A stretch of 64,000 nt of DNA from Chersky-840 sp963810195 (GTDB taxonomy: Bacteria; Actinomycetota; Acidimicrobiia; Acidimicrobiales; UBA8190), in contig CAWEMO010000004.1 of assembly GCA_963810195.1 (NCBI GenBank), positions 186,001-250,000 on the forward strand, read 5' to 3'. A program made the translations under genes and the position numbers. The notes under the pieces were generated by a model. The model saw only the letters and a program-made list of their open reading frames with translations, did no database searches and was not told the origin of the DNA. Below are positions 1 through 8,916 of the stretch, piece after piece; positions within the stretch are counted from its first letter, which is position 1; every line of letters begins with the position of its first letter.

Positions 1-393
1 GTGGCCCGCCACCCCGACGTCGTGCTGGCCTCGGTCTACGGCGTCCCCGACGTGGACTCCGGGGACCAGGTGATGGCGGCGCTGGTTCTGCGCGAAGGGA
101 CGAGCTTCGACCCCGCCGCCTTCGCGTCGTGGGTCGACGCCCAGAGCGACCTGAGCCCGAAATGGCGCCCCCGCTACGTGCGGTTGTGCGCGGCACTTCC
201 CACCACGCCCACCAACAAGGTGCTCGTGCGCACCCTCGTGCACCAGAAGTTCCGGGCCGACCGCGTCGGGGGGGAGCCGGTGCTGGTGCGTGGCCGGGGC
301 GAGGAGCGCTACCGGGCCTTCGGGCCCGACGAGGAGTCGGTGCTGCACGACGCCTTCGTCGAGAGCGGGCGCGTCCAGGCGTGGGACCTGTAG
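1..393 (+). CDS. Acyl-CoA synthetase (FadD-type AMP-forming ligase), C-terminal fragment
   Basis: This is the 3' end of a gene that enters from the left edge; the GTG at position 1 is probably not the true start. The roughly 130 residues form the mobile C-terminal lid domain of ANL-superfamily ligases. The tail of this domain, around PTTPTNKVLVRTL, carries the catalytic lysine position (NK). The family activates a carboxylic acid as acyl-AMP and then transfers it to CoA. The end of the protein resembles the end of the complete FadD at 36184-37896. It lies upstream of FadE, enoyl-CoA hydratase and CoA-transferase genes on the same strand, which suggests that it supplies the CoA ester for that pathway. 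The substrate cannot be told. Confidence 0.85.
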   Translation: MARHPDVVLASVYGVPDVDSGDQVMAALVLREGTSFDPAAFASWVDAQSDLSPKWRPRYVRLCAALPTTPTNKVLVRTLVHQKFRADRVGGEPVLVRGRGEERYRAFGPDEESVLHDAFVESGRVQAWDL

Positions 394-395
394 CC

Positions 396-530
396 ACGGG
401 CGCGGGCGCGGGCGCGGGCGTGGCCGCGGGCGGGGGCGCGGGCGCGGGCGGGGGCGCGGGCGCGGGCGACATCGACCCGGGCGCCGGGCGCGGACCCGGA
501 CCCGGACGCGGACCGGAACGCCGGGAACGG
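396..530. repeat. GC-only simple repeats after the FadD stop codon
   Basis: The spacer between FadD and FadE begins right after the TAG stop. It is built from (GGGCGC)n-like hexamers at about 400-470, followed by GGACCC/GGACGC-type units at about 485-515. It is non-coding by context; reading frames through it are Gly/Arg/Ala runs. It is one of several different tandem arrays in this window that start at the 3' end of a gene. Confidence 0.7.
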
Positions 531-548
531 TAGGACCTGAAGGATCGC

Positions 549-1730
549 GTGGACCTCTCGCTCACCGAAACCGAGCAACGGTTCGCGCGCGACGTGCGGG
601 ATTGGCTCGAGGCCAACGTCGTGATCCCTCCCGACACCGAGGACGTGGCCGAGTCCGTGGCATGGGGCCGCGCCTGGCAGGCCAAGCTGGCCGGTGCCGG
701 ATGGGTCGGGATCAACTGGCCCGAGGACTACGGGGGACGGGGCGCGTCCCCCGTCGAGGTCGCCATCTTCAACGCCGAGTACGCGCGCAGCGGCGCGCCC
801 CAGCTCGTGAACCGCGTCGGCATCAACCTGGCCGGTCCCACGCTCCTGGCGCACGGCACGCCCGAGCAGTGCCGGCGGTGGTTGCCCGCCATCGTCAGCG
901 CCGAGGAGATCTGGTGCCAGCTCTTCAGCGAGCCGGGAGCGGGCTCGGACCTGTCGGGGCTCGTCACCCGGGCCGCCCCCGACCCCGACGCCGACCCCGA
1001 CTCCGACCCCGACTCCGGCTCCGGCGGGTGGCGCGTCAGCGGCCAGAAGGTGTGGACGTCGTACGCGCAGTTCGCCCGCTACGGGTTGTGCCTGGCGCGC
1101 ACCGAGCCCGGGACGTCGGGGCCCCGGGGGTTGTCGCTGCTGGTGGTGGACATGCAGTCCCCCGGCGTCGACATCCGCCCCCTCGTGCAGATCACGGGGG
1201 AGGCCGAGTTCAACGAGGTCTTCCTCGACGGGGTCGCGGTGCCCGCCGGGCACCTGGTGGGCCCGGCCGGCCAGGGCTGGGCGGTGGCGTCGACGACACT
1301 CGCCCACGAACGCGGCACGAACTTCCCCTTCAAAGAGGAGGTCGTGCACGAGGGCTACCTGACGCGTCTGTTCGCCGAGGCCGCCCGCAACGGCACCCTC
1401 GACGACCCCGCGATCGCCGACGCGCTGGTCGACGCCTACGTGGAGCTCGTGGTGCTGCGCACGCACAACTGGCGCACCCTGTCGAAGCTGGCGCGCGGCG
1501 GCGAGCCGGGGCCCGAGTCGAGCTGGGTGAAGCTGACGTGGTCCGACATGACCCAGCAGCTCTCCGAGGCCGCCCTCGCCGTCGAGGGCCCCGCGTCGGG
1601 GATGTGGGGCCCGTGGCAACGCCAGTGGCTGTGGTCCAAGGCCGCCAGCATCGCCGGCGGCACGTCGGAGGTGCAGCGCAACGTGATCGGGGAGCGCATC
1701 CTGGGGCTGCCCCGCGAACAAAGGAGGTAG
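549..1730 (+). CDS. Acyl-CoA dehydrogenase (FadE family)
   Basis: This 393-residue flavoprotein has a normal ACAD length. It carries an N-terminal helical domain, the middle-domain FAD/substrate signature SEPGAGSDLSGL (near residue 125), and a C-terminal helical domain ending GGTSEVQRNVIGERILGLPR, which is typical of FadE proteins that act on bulky or branched acyl-CoAs. It would introduce an alpha-beta double bond into a CoA thioester and pass electrons to ETF. An Asp-Pro-rich insert (about residues 140-155) lies in the beta domain. The start is GTG at 549 with GAAGGA just upstream. The stop overlaps the Shine-Dalgarno of the next gene (AAGGAGG at 1721-1727), so FadE and enoyl-CoA hydratase are translationally linked. 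Substrate unknown. Confidence 0.9.
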   Translation: MDLSLTETEQRFARDVRDWLEANVVIPPDTEDVAESVAWGRAWQAKLAGAGWVGINWPEDYGGRGASPVEVAIFNAEYARSGAPQLVNRVGINLAGPTLLAHGTPEQCRRWLPAIVSAEEIWCQLFSEPGAGSDLSGLVTRAAPDPDADPDSDPDSGSGGWRVSGQKVWTSYAQFARYGLCLARTEPGTSGPRGLSLLVVDMQSPGVDIRPLVQITGEAEFNEVFLDGVAVPAGHLVGPAGQGWAVASTTLAHERGTNFPFKEEVVHEGYLTRLFAEAARNGTLDDPAIADALVDAYVELVVLRTHNWRTLSKLARGGEPGPESSWVKLTWSDMTQQLSEAALAVEGPASGMWGPWQRQWLWSKAASIAGGTSEVQRNVIGERILGLPREQRR

Positions 1731-1732
1731 GA

Positions 1733-2542
1733 GTGCCCGTCCACTACGAGCCCGGCGACGACCATGTGGTGTGGATCACCATCGACCGTCTGGCCTCGAT
1801 GAACAGCCTCGACATGGAGCATTTCGCTCAGCTGCGCGGCGCGTGGGACCGATTCGGCGCGGACGAGGACGCGTGGGTGGCGATCATCACCGGCGTCGGC
1901 AACGCCTTCTGCACCGGTGCGGACCTCAAGACCTACATCCCGCAGGTGACCAAGCTCCAGAAGGAGATCTCCACGCGCCAGGTCGAGGAGCTCGACGGGT
2001 ACCGGATCGACGACGGGGTGAAGGCGGTGCTGCGGGGCGTGAAGCTCTACAAGCCGATCATCGCCGCCGTGAACGGGGCGTGCGTGGCGGGCGGGATGGA
2101 GATGCTCGGCGGGTGCGACCTGCGCGTGGCGGTACCCGAGGCGTACTTCGGGGTCATGGAGCCCAAGCGCGGGCTCTTCGCCGGCGGGGGCACAACGGTG
2201 CGGCTGCCCCGCCAGATTCCCTTCCCCGCCGCCATGGAGTTCCTGCTGTGCGCGGACCGCGTCCCGGCCGCCACCGCGCTCGCCTACGGGTTGCTCAACG
2301 CCGTGGTCCCCGCCGAGCAATTGCGGGACAAGGCCCTGGAGTACGCGCACCGCATCACCGCCAACGGGCCCTTCGCCGTGCGCAAGACCAAGGAGAGCGT
2401 GCTCCGGGGTCTGGCTGTGGACATGAAGGAGGCGTACCGGATCGAGTCCGCCATCGCCACCGAGGTCTTCTCCAGCGAGGACGCCAAGGAAGGCCCCGCC
2501 GCCTTCGTCGAGAAGCGGCCGCCGCGCTGGACCGGGCGCTAG
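1733..2542 (+). CDS. Enoyl-CoA hydratase/isomerase (crotonase) family protein
   Basis: This 269-residue crotonase-fold protein starts at GTG 1733, directly after an AAGGAGG site that overlaps the FadE stop. Family marks are the oxyanion-hole segment NAFCTGADLK, the NGACVAGGMEMLGGCDLR stretch and the following FGVMEPKRGL stretch. Both glutamates used for water activation in hydratases appear to be kept. It would hydrate (or isomerise or hydrolyse) the enoyl-CoA made by the preceding dehydrogenase. It is followed by a fused CoA-transferase. The order crotonase then CoA-transferase is also seen in EchA20-IpdAB of mycobacterial steroid ring degradation, but assignment to that pathway is only an inference here. 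Confidence 0.87.
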   Translation: MPVHYEPGDDHVVWITIDRLASMNSLDMEHFAQLRGAWDRFGADEDAWVAIITGVGNAFCTGADLKTYIPQVTKLQKEISTRQVEELDGYRIDDGVKAVLRGVKLYKPIIAAVNGACVAGGMEMLGGCDLRVAVPEAYFGVMEPKRGLFAGGGTTVRLPRQIPFPAAMEFLLCADRVPAATALAYGLLNAVVPAEQLRDKALEYAHRITANGPFAVRKTKESVLRGLAVDMKEAYRIESAIATEVFSSEDAKEGPAAFVEKRPPRWTGR

Positions 2543-2618
2543 GCCGGCCCGAGCCGCCACACACGCCCGAACAGACACGCCAGAACACACGCCTGCGCGA
2601 GAGCCGGAGGACAGAGTC

Positions 2619-4292
2619 GTGGAGCACGCGACGCTCGAGGATGCGGTAGCGCACCACGTGCGCCCCGGTGACACCGTGCAGGTGTTGTGCGGGCACAGTC
2701 GCTGGACCGCCGCCGCGCGCGAGATGGCGCGCCAGCACTGGGGCGGGGACGCCGGCTTCACGCTCGTGATGCTCAGCCTGAGCTCGCTGGGTGCCCTGTT
2801 CTTCCGCGGCGGCTTGGTGCGCAAGGTCGTGACGACCTACTCGGGCGACACGTTCCCCACCTACACACCCAACCCGGTCTTCCAGGAGGCCTACGCCTCG
2901 GGCGCGGTCGAGGTCGAGCACTGGTCGATCCTCACCTTCACCCAGCGCCTCGAGGCCGCGGCGCGCGGGCTACCCGCGGTCGTCACCGGGTCTCTGCAGG
3001 GGTCGTCGATGGCGTCGAACGAGGCGTTCACGGTGGCCGACACCGCTTTCGGGCCGGTCGGGCTCCTGGCGCCGCTCGTGCCCGACGTGACCCTCGTCCA
3101 CGGGGCGGTCGCCGATCGCGACGGGAACGTGGCGCTGTCGGAGCCGCTGCTCGAGGGGGCGTGGGGGGCGTGGGCGGCGCGCCGTGGCGTGGTGGCCACG
3201 GTCGAACGCGTGGTGGAGAGCCTCGAGGCGCTCGGGCACCGGGTCAAGATCCCCGCTCATCGCGTCCTGGCCGTGGTCGAGACGCCCTTCGGGGCTCATC
3301 CCGGCGGCCTGTACGCGCCGGGGCTTCCGGTGGGCTCGTACGGCGAGGACATCCCGTTCTGGGTCGAGGCGCGCGCCGCGACGCGCCGGGACCTCGACGC
3401 CTGGGCCCGGCACTGGGTGCTCGAGCCGGCCGACCACGACGGGTACCTCGAGCGGCTCGGGCGCGAGCGCCTCGACTGGTTGTCGTCGCGCACCGACCCC
3501 GGGTCCTGGCGCCAGGACGCCGAGGCCCACCCCGTCGACCCGACCGACGCGGTGGCGCCCAGCCGGTGGGAGCACGCCGCGGCCTACGGGGCGAGAGAGC
3601 TCGAGGCCGTCGCCGGCGCCCTCGCCGCCGACGCCGTGCTGGCCGGCGCGGGGGTCGCCAACCTGGCCGCGTGGGTGGCCGTGGCCCGGGCACGTGCCGC
3701 GGGGAGCGCGATCAGGCTCACGGCCGAGCTCGGCATGTGGGGCTACACCCCGACGCCCGCCGACCCCTACATCTTCAACCACCGCGTCTTCCCCGGCACC
3801 CCCATGCTCGTCGACGCCTCGACCGTGCTGGGCATGGTCGTCGGCGGTCCGGGCACTCGCACCATCGCCTGCCTGGGCGCCGCCCAGGTCGACCGGGACG
3901 GAAACCTCAACTCGACGCTGATCCCGGGCGGGCCCTTCCTGGTGGGGTCCGGGGGGGCCAACGACGTGGCCAGCCGCGCCGCCGCGTGCGTGGTGGTGGC
4001 GCTGGCGCGGCCCGACCGGCTCGTGGAGCGGGTGGGTTTCGTCACCAGTCCCGGGGACCGTGTGGCCAGTGTCGTCACCGACCTCGGGGTGCTGCGCCGG
4101 CTCGACGGCACGTTGCGGATCGCGGCGGTGCCGGCCGGCCCCGGCCCGGTGTCCGAGCGGGTGCGGGCCCTGGCCGATGCCTGTGGGTGGGACGTCGCCG
4201 TGGCGTCGTCGGTGAGTGAGCTCGACCCGGTGAGCCCCGACGAGGTGCTCGCCCTTCGCCGCTACGACCCCGAGCGCCTGTTCCTGTCCTGA
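2619..4292 (+). CDS. Fused alpha-beta family I CoA-transferase-like protein
   Basis: The protein has 557 residues. Its N-terminal half (about 1-290) resembles the alpha subunit, and its C-terminal half (about 310-540) the beta subunit, of glutaconate/3-oxoadipate CoA-transferases and of the IpdAB ring-opening enzymes. These are usually encoded as two genes of about 250-300 codons each. The halves are joined by an acidic linker near residues 290-325. The beta half contains AELGMWGYTP, near where transferases carry the CoA-binding Glu; whether the catalytic Glu is present cannot be decided by eye. The start is GTG 2619 with GGAGG eight bases upstream. The role may be CoA transfer between acids, or hydrolytic C-C cleavage if IpdAB-like. 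Confidence 0.8.
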   Translation: MEHATLEDAVAHHVRPGDTVQVLCGHSRWTAAAREMARQHWGGDAGFTLVMLSLSSLGALFFRGGLVRKVVTTYSGDTFPTYTPNPVFQEAYASGAVEVEHWSILTFTQRLEAAARGLPAVVTGSLQGSSMASNEAFTVADTAFGPVGLLAPLVPDVTLVHGAVADRDGNVALSEPLLEGAWGAWAARRGVVATVERVVESLEALGHRVKIPAHRVLAVVETPFGAHPGGLYAPGLPVGSYGEDIPFWVEARAATRRDLDAWARHWVLEPADHDGYLERLGRERLDWLSSRTDPGSWRQDAEAHPVDPTDAVAPSRWEHAAAYGARELEAVAGALAADAVLAGAGVANLAAWVAVARARAAGSAIRLTAELGMWGYTPTPADPYIFNHRVFPGTPMLVDASTVLGMVVGGPGTRTIACLGAAQVDRDGNLNSTLIPGGPFLVGSGGANDVASRAAACVVVALARPDRLVERVGFVTSPGDRVASVVTDLGVLRRLDGTLRIAAVPAGPGPVSERVRALADACGWDVAVASSVSELDPVSPDEVLALRRYDPERLFLS

Positions 4293-4340
4293 TCCGGTCT
4301 GACCCAGTCCGATCCGGTCTGACCCAGTCCGATCCGGTCC
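4291..4340. repeat. 20-bp tandem repeat overlapping the CoA-transferase stop
   Basis: A 20-base unit beginning GATCCGGTCT occurs exactly twice (4291-4310 and 4311-4330), and its first half occurs a third time (4331-4340). More GATCCGGT-like pieces follow to about 4365. The first copy overlaps the TGA stop of the CoA-transferase. The RNA-sense strand is C/T rich. Non-coding. Confidence 0.85.
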
Positions 4341-4415
4341 GGATCCTGTCGCGATCCGGTCCGAAGGCTGTTGCTTCGACACGACAGGCGGTGGCCGTCC
4401 AGCGCACGCCCGGGC

Positions 4416-4421
4416 TACAGT
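4416..4421 (+). promoter_or_regulatory. Possible -10 element of the liv operon
   Basis: The hexamer TACAGT lies in the context GGGCTACAGTGAC, about 110 bases upstream of the lipoprotein gene. A near-identical context, GCCTACAGTCGGG, lies about 90 bases upstream of the gene at 38945. No convincing -35 was seen, so this rests only on position and the repeated motif. Confidence 0.25.
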
Positions 4422-4530
4422 GACAAAAGCACGAACTGACATAGGCGTCAGGCATGACGTCGATCCGGGGCCTCGCCGGGCACCATCGGGCCTGGTCCCG
4501 TGGTGACGGTGACAGGGGAGAGGGGGACCG

Positions 4531-5832
4531 ATGTCGCGCAGTCGGCGAGGGAGATTCGCGACTGTGACCGGGGCGCTTCTCGCGCTCGCCATCGGGCTCT
4601 CCGCGTGCGGGAACGCTACCCAAAAGGCCAGCTCCGGCGGCAGCGGCGACCCCGGGGTCACCTCGAACTCCATCACCGTGGGCAGCATCGCCAACGTGAG
4701 CGGTCCGCTGTCCTCGGGCTTCGCCCCCATCGTCAACGGTGTCGAGGCCTACTTCTCGATGATCAACGCCGAGGGCGGGGTCGACGGCCGCAAGCTCAAG
4801 CTGGCCTACCAGGAGGACGACCAGGGCAGCCCCACCGTCGACCTCACCGTGTCCCAGCAGCTCGTGCAGCACGGCGTGTTCGCGGTGGTGGGCGTGGCGA
4901 CACCGTTCTTCGGAGGGGCCAAGTACCTCGCCCAGCTGGGCGTGCCGACCTTCGGCTACGCCGTGTCCACCGACTGGCAGGACCGGCCTTCGCTCTTCGC
5001 GGACTACGGCTCGGTGCTGTGTTTCCCGTGCGGCGCGCCGGGAGACGCGTACCTGGCACAGCAACTGGGCGCCCAGTCGATCGCCGTGGTCGCCTACGGC
5101 GTGCCCCAGTCGGCGGCCGCCTGCTCGGCCGCGGTGACGGGCATGCGCCAGGCGGGCCTCAACGTCTCGTTCACCGACCTGAACCTCGTCTACGGCGGGG
5201 ACCCCACCCCTGACGTCCTGCAGATGAAGGCCAAGGACGTGGACATGCTGTTCACGTGCCTGGACGTCAACGGGAACGTGGCCTTCGCCCGCGCCATCAG
5301 CCAGAACGGCCTCACCATGAAACAGGTGTGGTTCAACGGCTACGACCGCGGCACGTTGGCCCAGTACGGGTCGATCATGAACGGGGTGTACTTCGGCCTG
5401 CAGCACGTGCCCTTCGAATCCGCCCTGGCCCAGCCCGGGCTGTACCCCGGGCTCGACACCTACATCAAGGAGATGCAGAAGTACCAGCCCAAGTACACCT
5501 ACGAGGAGGTGTCGATGGACGGGTGGATCGCGGCCGACCAATTCGTCACCGGCCTCAAAGCGGTGGGCAAGAACCTGACCCAGAAGAAGTTGGTGGCGGC
5601 GATCAACAAGGAGACCGCCTACAACGGGGCCGGGCTCACGACGCCGGTCAACTGGACCAAGAACCACTTCAGCGCCCCGCCGCCGTACTGCCAGACCGAC
5701 GTCCAGGTGGTGAACGGCCACTTCGTGCCGGCCTTCGTCCAGTCCAACGGCCAGGTCTTCCAGTGCTTCGACGAGGGCAGCACCGCTCTGGTGCCGCCGT
5801 TGCCCGGTACGCCCGGCCCCCCCGGGACCTGA
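4531..5832 (+). CDS. Liv-type ABC transporter substrate-binding lipoprotein
   Basis: This 433-residue type I periplasmic-binding-fold protein is exported as a lipoprotein. A basic n-region (MSRSRRGR) and a hydrophobic segment lead to a lipobox L23-S24-A25-C26, after which the mature protein starts with a Ser/Gly linker. The domain begins at about residue 45 (SITVGSIANVSGPL) and runs to the C-terminus, which ends in a Pro/Gly tail. The family binds branched-chain amino acids or small organic or aromatic acids and hands them to LivH/LivM. It is the first gene of an operon with the permease, two ATPases and an SDR. The start is ATG 4531 behind a G-rich ribosome site. The ligand is unknown; the surrounding FadD/FadE genes favour a carboxylic acid rather than an amino acid. 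Confidence 0.9.
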   Translation: MSRSRRGRFATVTGALLALAIGLSACGNATQKASSGGSGDPGVTSNSITVGSIANVSGPLSSGFAPIVNGVEAYFSMINAEGGVDGRKLKLAYQEDDQGSPTVDLTVSQQLVQHGVFAVVGVATPFFGGAKYLAQLGVPTFGYAVSTDWQDRPSLFADYGSVLCFPCGAPGDAYLAQQLGAQSIAVVAYGVPQSAAACSAAVTGMRQAGLNVSFTDLNLVYGGDPTPDVLQMKAKDVDMLFTCLDVNGNVAFARAISQNGLTMKQVWFNGYDRGTLAQYGSIMNGVYFGLQHVPFESALAQPGLYPGLDTYIKEMQKYQPKYTYEEVSMDGWIAADQFVTGLKAVGKNLTQKKLVAAINKETAYNGAGLTTPVNWTKNHFSAPPPYCQTDVQVVNGHFVPAFVQSNGQVFQCFDEGSTALVPPLPGTPGPPGT

Positions 5833-5883
5833 TCCGCTCAGTGGGATCGCCGATCCGGTGAACGTGCAGCGTCCGGGGGGACC

Positions 5884-7908
5884 ATGAGCCAGTTCCTGAG
5901 CTACGCCATCCCGGGCATCCCCTACGGGTGCAACTTCGCCCTCATGGCGGTGGGCCTGGTGCTCACGTTCCGGGCCACGGGGGTGTTCAACCTGGCCTTC
6001 GGGGCGCAGGCGTTCCTGGCCGCCTTCATCTTCGATCTCCTGGTGCGCAGCAGCCACCTCCCGGTGGGGGTGGCCTTCATCGTGTCGGTGCTGGTGCTGT
6101 CCCCGCTGCTCGGTCTGGCCTTCGACCGGTTCCTGTTCCGCCACATCCCCACCGCCTCCACCACGGCCAAGCTGGTGTCGTCGCTCGGGCTGCTCATCGC
6201 CATCCCCCAGACCCTGCCGATCTTCTTCGGCAACGGCGAACGGGAGAACCCTCCCAACCTGTGGCTCAACCCCAACCACGTGTACCTCCACGTCTTCTCG
6301 ACGCCCATCAACGGCGGCGAGGTCACGACCACCGTGATCACGGTGGTCGTGGTGGCGGCGGTGGTGGCCATGTTCCGCTGGACCGCCATCGGGCTGCAGA
6401 TGCGCGCCGTGGTGGAGAGCCGCCGCATGGCCCAGCTCGAGGGGATCAACGCCCCCCGGGTGGCGGCCGGGGCGTGGGCCCTCTCCAGCGTCCTGGCCGG
6501 CCTGGCCGGCGTGCTGCTGCTCCCCCTCACGGCCTCGCTCAACCCCGAGGACCCGCTCCAGTTCACCGCGCTCCTCGTGGCGGGCCTCACCGCCGCCGCC
6601 ATTGCGAGCATGCGCTCGCTGCCCATCGCCCTGGCGGCCGCGATCGGTCTGGGCGTCGTCGAGAACCTGTTGAGTGGCTATCTTCCCTCCGGGGGGGTCC
6701 TGGCCCAGACGGTCGTACCCGCCTTCCCCTTCGTGGTGCTGGTGGGGACCCTGCTGCTCAACCCCGGCCTGCGACGGTTGGACCTGAGCTCGGATCCGCT
6801 CGCGGCGTGTGACCCACCGCCGGCGCCGCCGTCAGTGTCGATCCGCGACCCCCGTCTGGCCGTCCCCACCCGGGTCGGCTTCTGGCTGCTCGTGGTGGCC
6901 TTCCTGGCCTCGAGCGTGACGTGGGCCCCCATCACCTACGTGACGGCGTTCGACGAGGGTCTGTGCGTCTCGATCATCTGCCTGTCCATCACGCTGATCA
7001 CGGGCATGAGCGGGCAGCTCTCGCTGTGCCAGGCGGCCTTCGCCGGCGTGGGCGCCTTCGCGGCGGGCCAGTTCGCGGCCCACCTGGGGCTCCCGGTCCT
7101 CATCGGCGCCGTGGTGGGCGGACTGCTGGCGGCCGTGGTGGGGACGATCGTGGCTGTCGTCGCCATCCGGGTGTCGGGCCTGCTGCTCGCCCTCGTCACC
7201 CTGGCCTTCGCGCTGTTCGCCGACCAGTCGCTCTTCCAGTACTCGTGGTCGGGGGGAGGCCTCACCGGTGTGACCGTGCCCCGTCCGGTGCTGGGCTCCT
7301 TCAACTTCGGGTCGGACCGGTCGTTCCTGATCGTCTGCTTCCTGGCGCTGGTGCTGTGCAGCATCCTGGTGCTCCTGGTGCAGCGGGGGACCGTGGGCCG
7401 GTACCTGGCCGCCATGCGGGGGAGCCCCACCGCCGCGGCCACCATGGGCATCAACTTGAGGACGGCGCGCCTCACCGTCTTCGCCATGTCGGCGGGCATC
7501 GCCGGATTCGGCGGGGCGTTGTACGCGTCGGTCCTCAACAACGTGAACGCCACCTCGTTCGAGTACGTGTACTCGCTCGTCTTCGTGGTGGTGGTGATCA
7601 CCACCGGGTCCCGGACGGTGGAGGGTGCGATACAGGCGGGCATGGCCTACAGCATCTTCGCCCTCATCCTCGCCCTGTACGTGCCGACGCGCTTCGCCGG
7701 CATCGAGCCCATCCTCTTCGCCTTCGGGGCTATGACCTACGCCGCGCACCCCGAGGGCATCGTCGAGTACCAGAAGAGCAGGTGGATGGTGCGCGTGAGC
7801 AAGGTCTTCGCCGCGTACGACACGCGCGCCGCGCCCGCAAGTCGGGGCCTCCGGTGGGCGAGTCCGGAGGCGCAGTGGAGGGGTACGCGCAGGCGCTGCC
7901 GGCTGTGA
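5884..7908 (+). CDS. Fused LivH-LivM branched-chain-type ABC permease
   Basis: This 674-residue integral membrane protein joins two permeases that are usually separate. Residues 1 to about 300 match LivH (start SYAIPGIPYGCNFALMAVGL, multiple hydrophobic segments). Residues about 320-635 match LivM (ITLITGMSGQLSLCQAAFAGVGAF, then GTVGRYLAAMRGSPTAAATMGIN, the EAA-like cytoplasmic loop that contacts the ATPase). A linker around residues 300-320 contains Pro/Asp. The last 40 residues are basic and probably cytosolic. One polypeptide would thus form the whole translocation path. The start is ATG 5884. It is followed after 24 bases by the LivG homologue. Confidence 0.9.
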   Translation: MSQFLSYAIPGIPYGCNFALMAVGLVLTFRATGVFNLAFGAQAFLAAFIFDLLVRSSHLPVGVAFIVSVLVLSPLLGLAFDRFLFRHIPTASTTAKLVSSLGLLIAIPQTLPIFFGNGERENPPNLWLNPNHVYLHVFSTPINGGEVTTTVITVVVVAAVVAMFRWTAIGLQMRAVVESRRMAQLEGINAPRVAAGAWALSSVLAGLAGVLLLPLTASLNPEDPLQFTALLVAGLTAAAIASMRSLPIALAAAIGLGVVENLLSGYLPSGGVLAQTVVPAFPFVVLVGTLLLNPGLRRLDLSSDPLAACDPPPAPPSVSIRDPRLAVPTRVGFWLLVVAFLASSVTWAPITYVTAFDEGLCVSIICLSITLITGMSGQLSLCQAAFAGVGAFAAGQFAAHLGLPVLIGAVVGGLLAAVVGTIVAVVAIRVSGLLLALVTLAFALFADQSLFQYSWSGGGLTGVTVPRPVLGSFNFGSDRSFLIVCFLALVLCSILVLLVQRGTVGRYLAAMRGSPTAAATMGINLRTARLTVFAMSAGIAGFGGALYASVLNNVNATSFEYVYSLVFVVVVITTGSRTVEGAIQAGMAYSIFALILALYVPTRFAGIEPILFAFGAMTYAAHPEGIVEYQKSRWMVRVSKVFAAYDTRAAPASRGLRWASPEAQWRGTRRRCRL

Positions 7909-7932
7909 GCATCTCCTCGGTGAAGGGGTTCC

Positions 7933-8916
7933 GTGGCTGAGCGCCACACCCCCGACCCGGCGTCCGGCCCGGTCTTCGGGCCGGACGCCGGACCCGACGT
8001 CGCGTCGGCGTCCGCACCCGTCGCCCGACCTGGTTTCCCGTCGGGCTCCGCGTCGGCTCCGGGGTCCGGTCCCACGCCGGTCTCTCCACCGGTCTCGCCA
8101 CTGGTCTCGCCACTGGTCTCGGCACCGTCGTTCGCTGCGCCGGGCGCCGAAGGGCCGGGCCCGCTGCTCGACGCACGACAAATCTCCATCCGGTTCGGCG
8201 GGATCGCGGCGCTCAAGGACGTGTCGCTGACCATGGACGCCGGCGAGGCGGTGGGGCTGGTGGGCCCCAACGGCGCGGGGAAGACCACGCTGTTCAATTG
8301 CCTGTGCGGGCAGCTCCGCCCGAGCGGGGGGACGGTGTCGTTCGACGGTCACGTCCTCGACGACATGCCTGCGCACCAGAGGGCGAGGCTCGGGATCCGT
8401 CGTACGTTCCAGCGCGTGGAGGTGTTCCCGGAGCTGTCGGTGCGCGACCACATGATCGTGGCCGAGCGGGCCCGCCGGGGGGACGGGGCGTTGTGGAAGG
8501 ACCTGCTCAACATGGCCAAGCCCCGTCGCGAGGAGCTCGACAACGTCGAGAAGGTCCTCGACCTCGTGGGGCTGACGGAGATGGCCGACGTGCCGGTGGC
8601 CGCGCTCAGCCTGGGGCATTGCCGGTTGGTCGAACTGGGTAGAGCGTTGTGTGGTGAGCCCCGTCTCCTCATGGCGGACGAGCCGTCGTCCGGACTCGAC
8701 ATGACCGAAACCGCCGCCCTCGCCACGGTGCTGCGCGGCGTGCAGCGCGATCACGGCATGGCCGTGTTGCTGGTGGAACACGACATGGAGATGGTGCGGG
8801 CCGCGGTCGACCGGGTCGTGGTGCTCGACGTCGGGGAGATCATCGCCCAGGGGTCCTTCGAGACGGTCGTGGCCGACCCCGAGGTGCGCCGGGCCTATCT
8901 GGGGCGCACGGCGTGA
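7933..8916 (+). CDS. ABC transporter ATP-binding protein, LivG type, with N-terminal extension
   Basis: The protein has 327 residues. Residues 1 to about 76 are a low-complexity Pro/Ala/Ser/Gly/Val extension with repeated SPPVSPLVSPLVS that is not part of the usual LivG. The ATPase follows: Walker A GPNGAGKT at 111-118, Q-loop RRTFQRVEVFPELSV, and Walker B LLMADEPSSGLD with the switch His in VEHDMEMV. The signature motif is unusual, reading LSLGHCRLVELGRAL where LivG proteins normally have LPYGxQRR or LSGGQ. The start is GTG 7933; a later start that skips the extension is possible but lacks an obvious ribosome site. The stop overlaps the next start by GTGA. It powers import with the LivF homologue. 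Confidence 0.88.
   Translation: MAERHTPDPASGPVFGPDAGPDVASASAPVARPGFPSGSASAPGSGPTPVSPPVSPLVSPLVSAPSFAAPGAEGPGPLLDARQISIRFGGIAALKDVSLTMDAGEAVGLVGPNGAGKTTLFNCLCGQLRPSGGTVSFDGHVLDDMPAHQRARLGIRRTFQRVEVFPELSVRDHMIVAERARRGDGALWKDLLNMAKPRREELDNVEKVLDLVGLTEMADVPVAALSLGHCRLVELGRALCGEPRLLMADEPSSGLDMTETAALATVLRGVQRDHGMAVLLVEHDMEMVRAAVDRVVVLDVGEIIAQGSFETVVADPEVRRAYLGRTA

Noticed and set aside
290..1732. Open frame joined in-phase to the enoyl-CoA hydratase
   Set aside because: It overlaps FadE out of frame and is low complexity. The hydratase has its own strong ribosome site and GTG at 1733.
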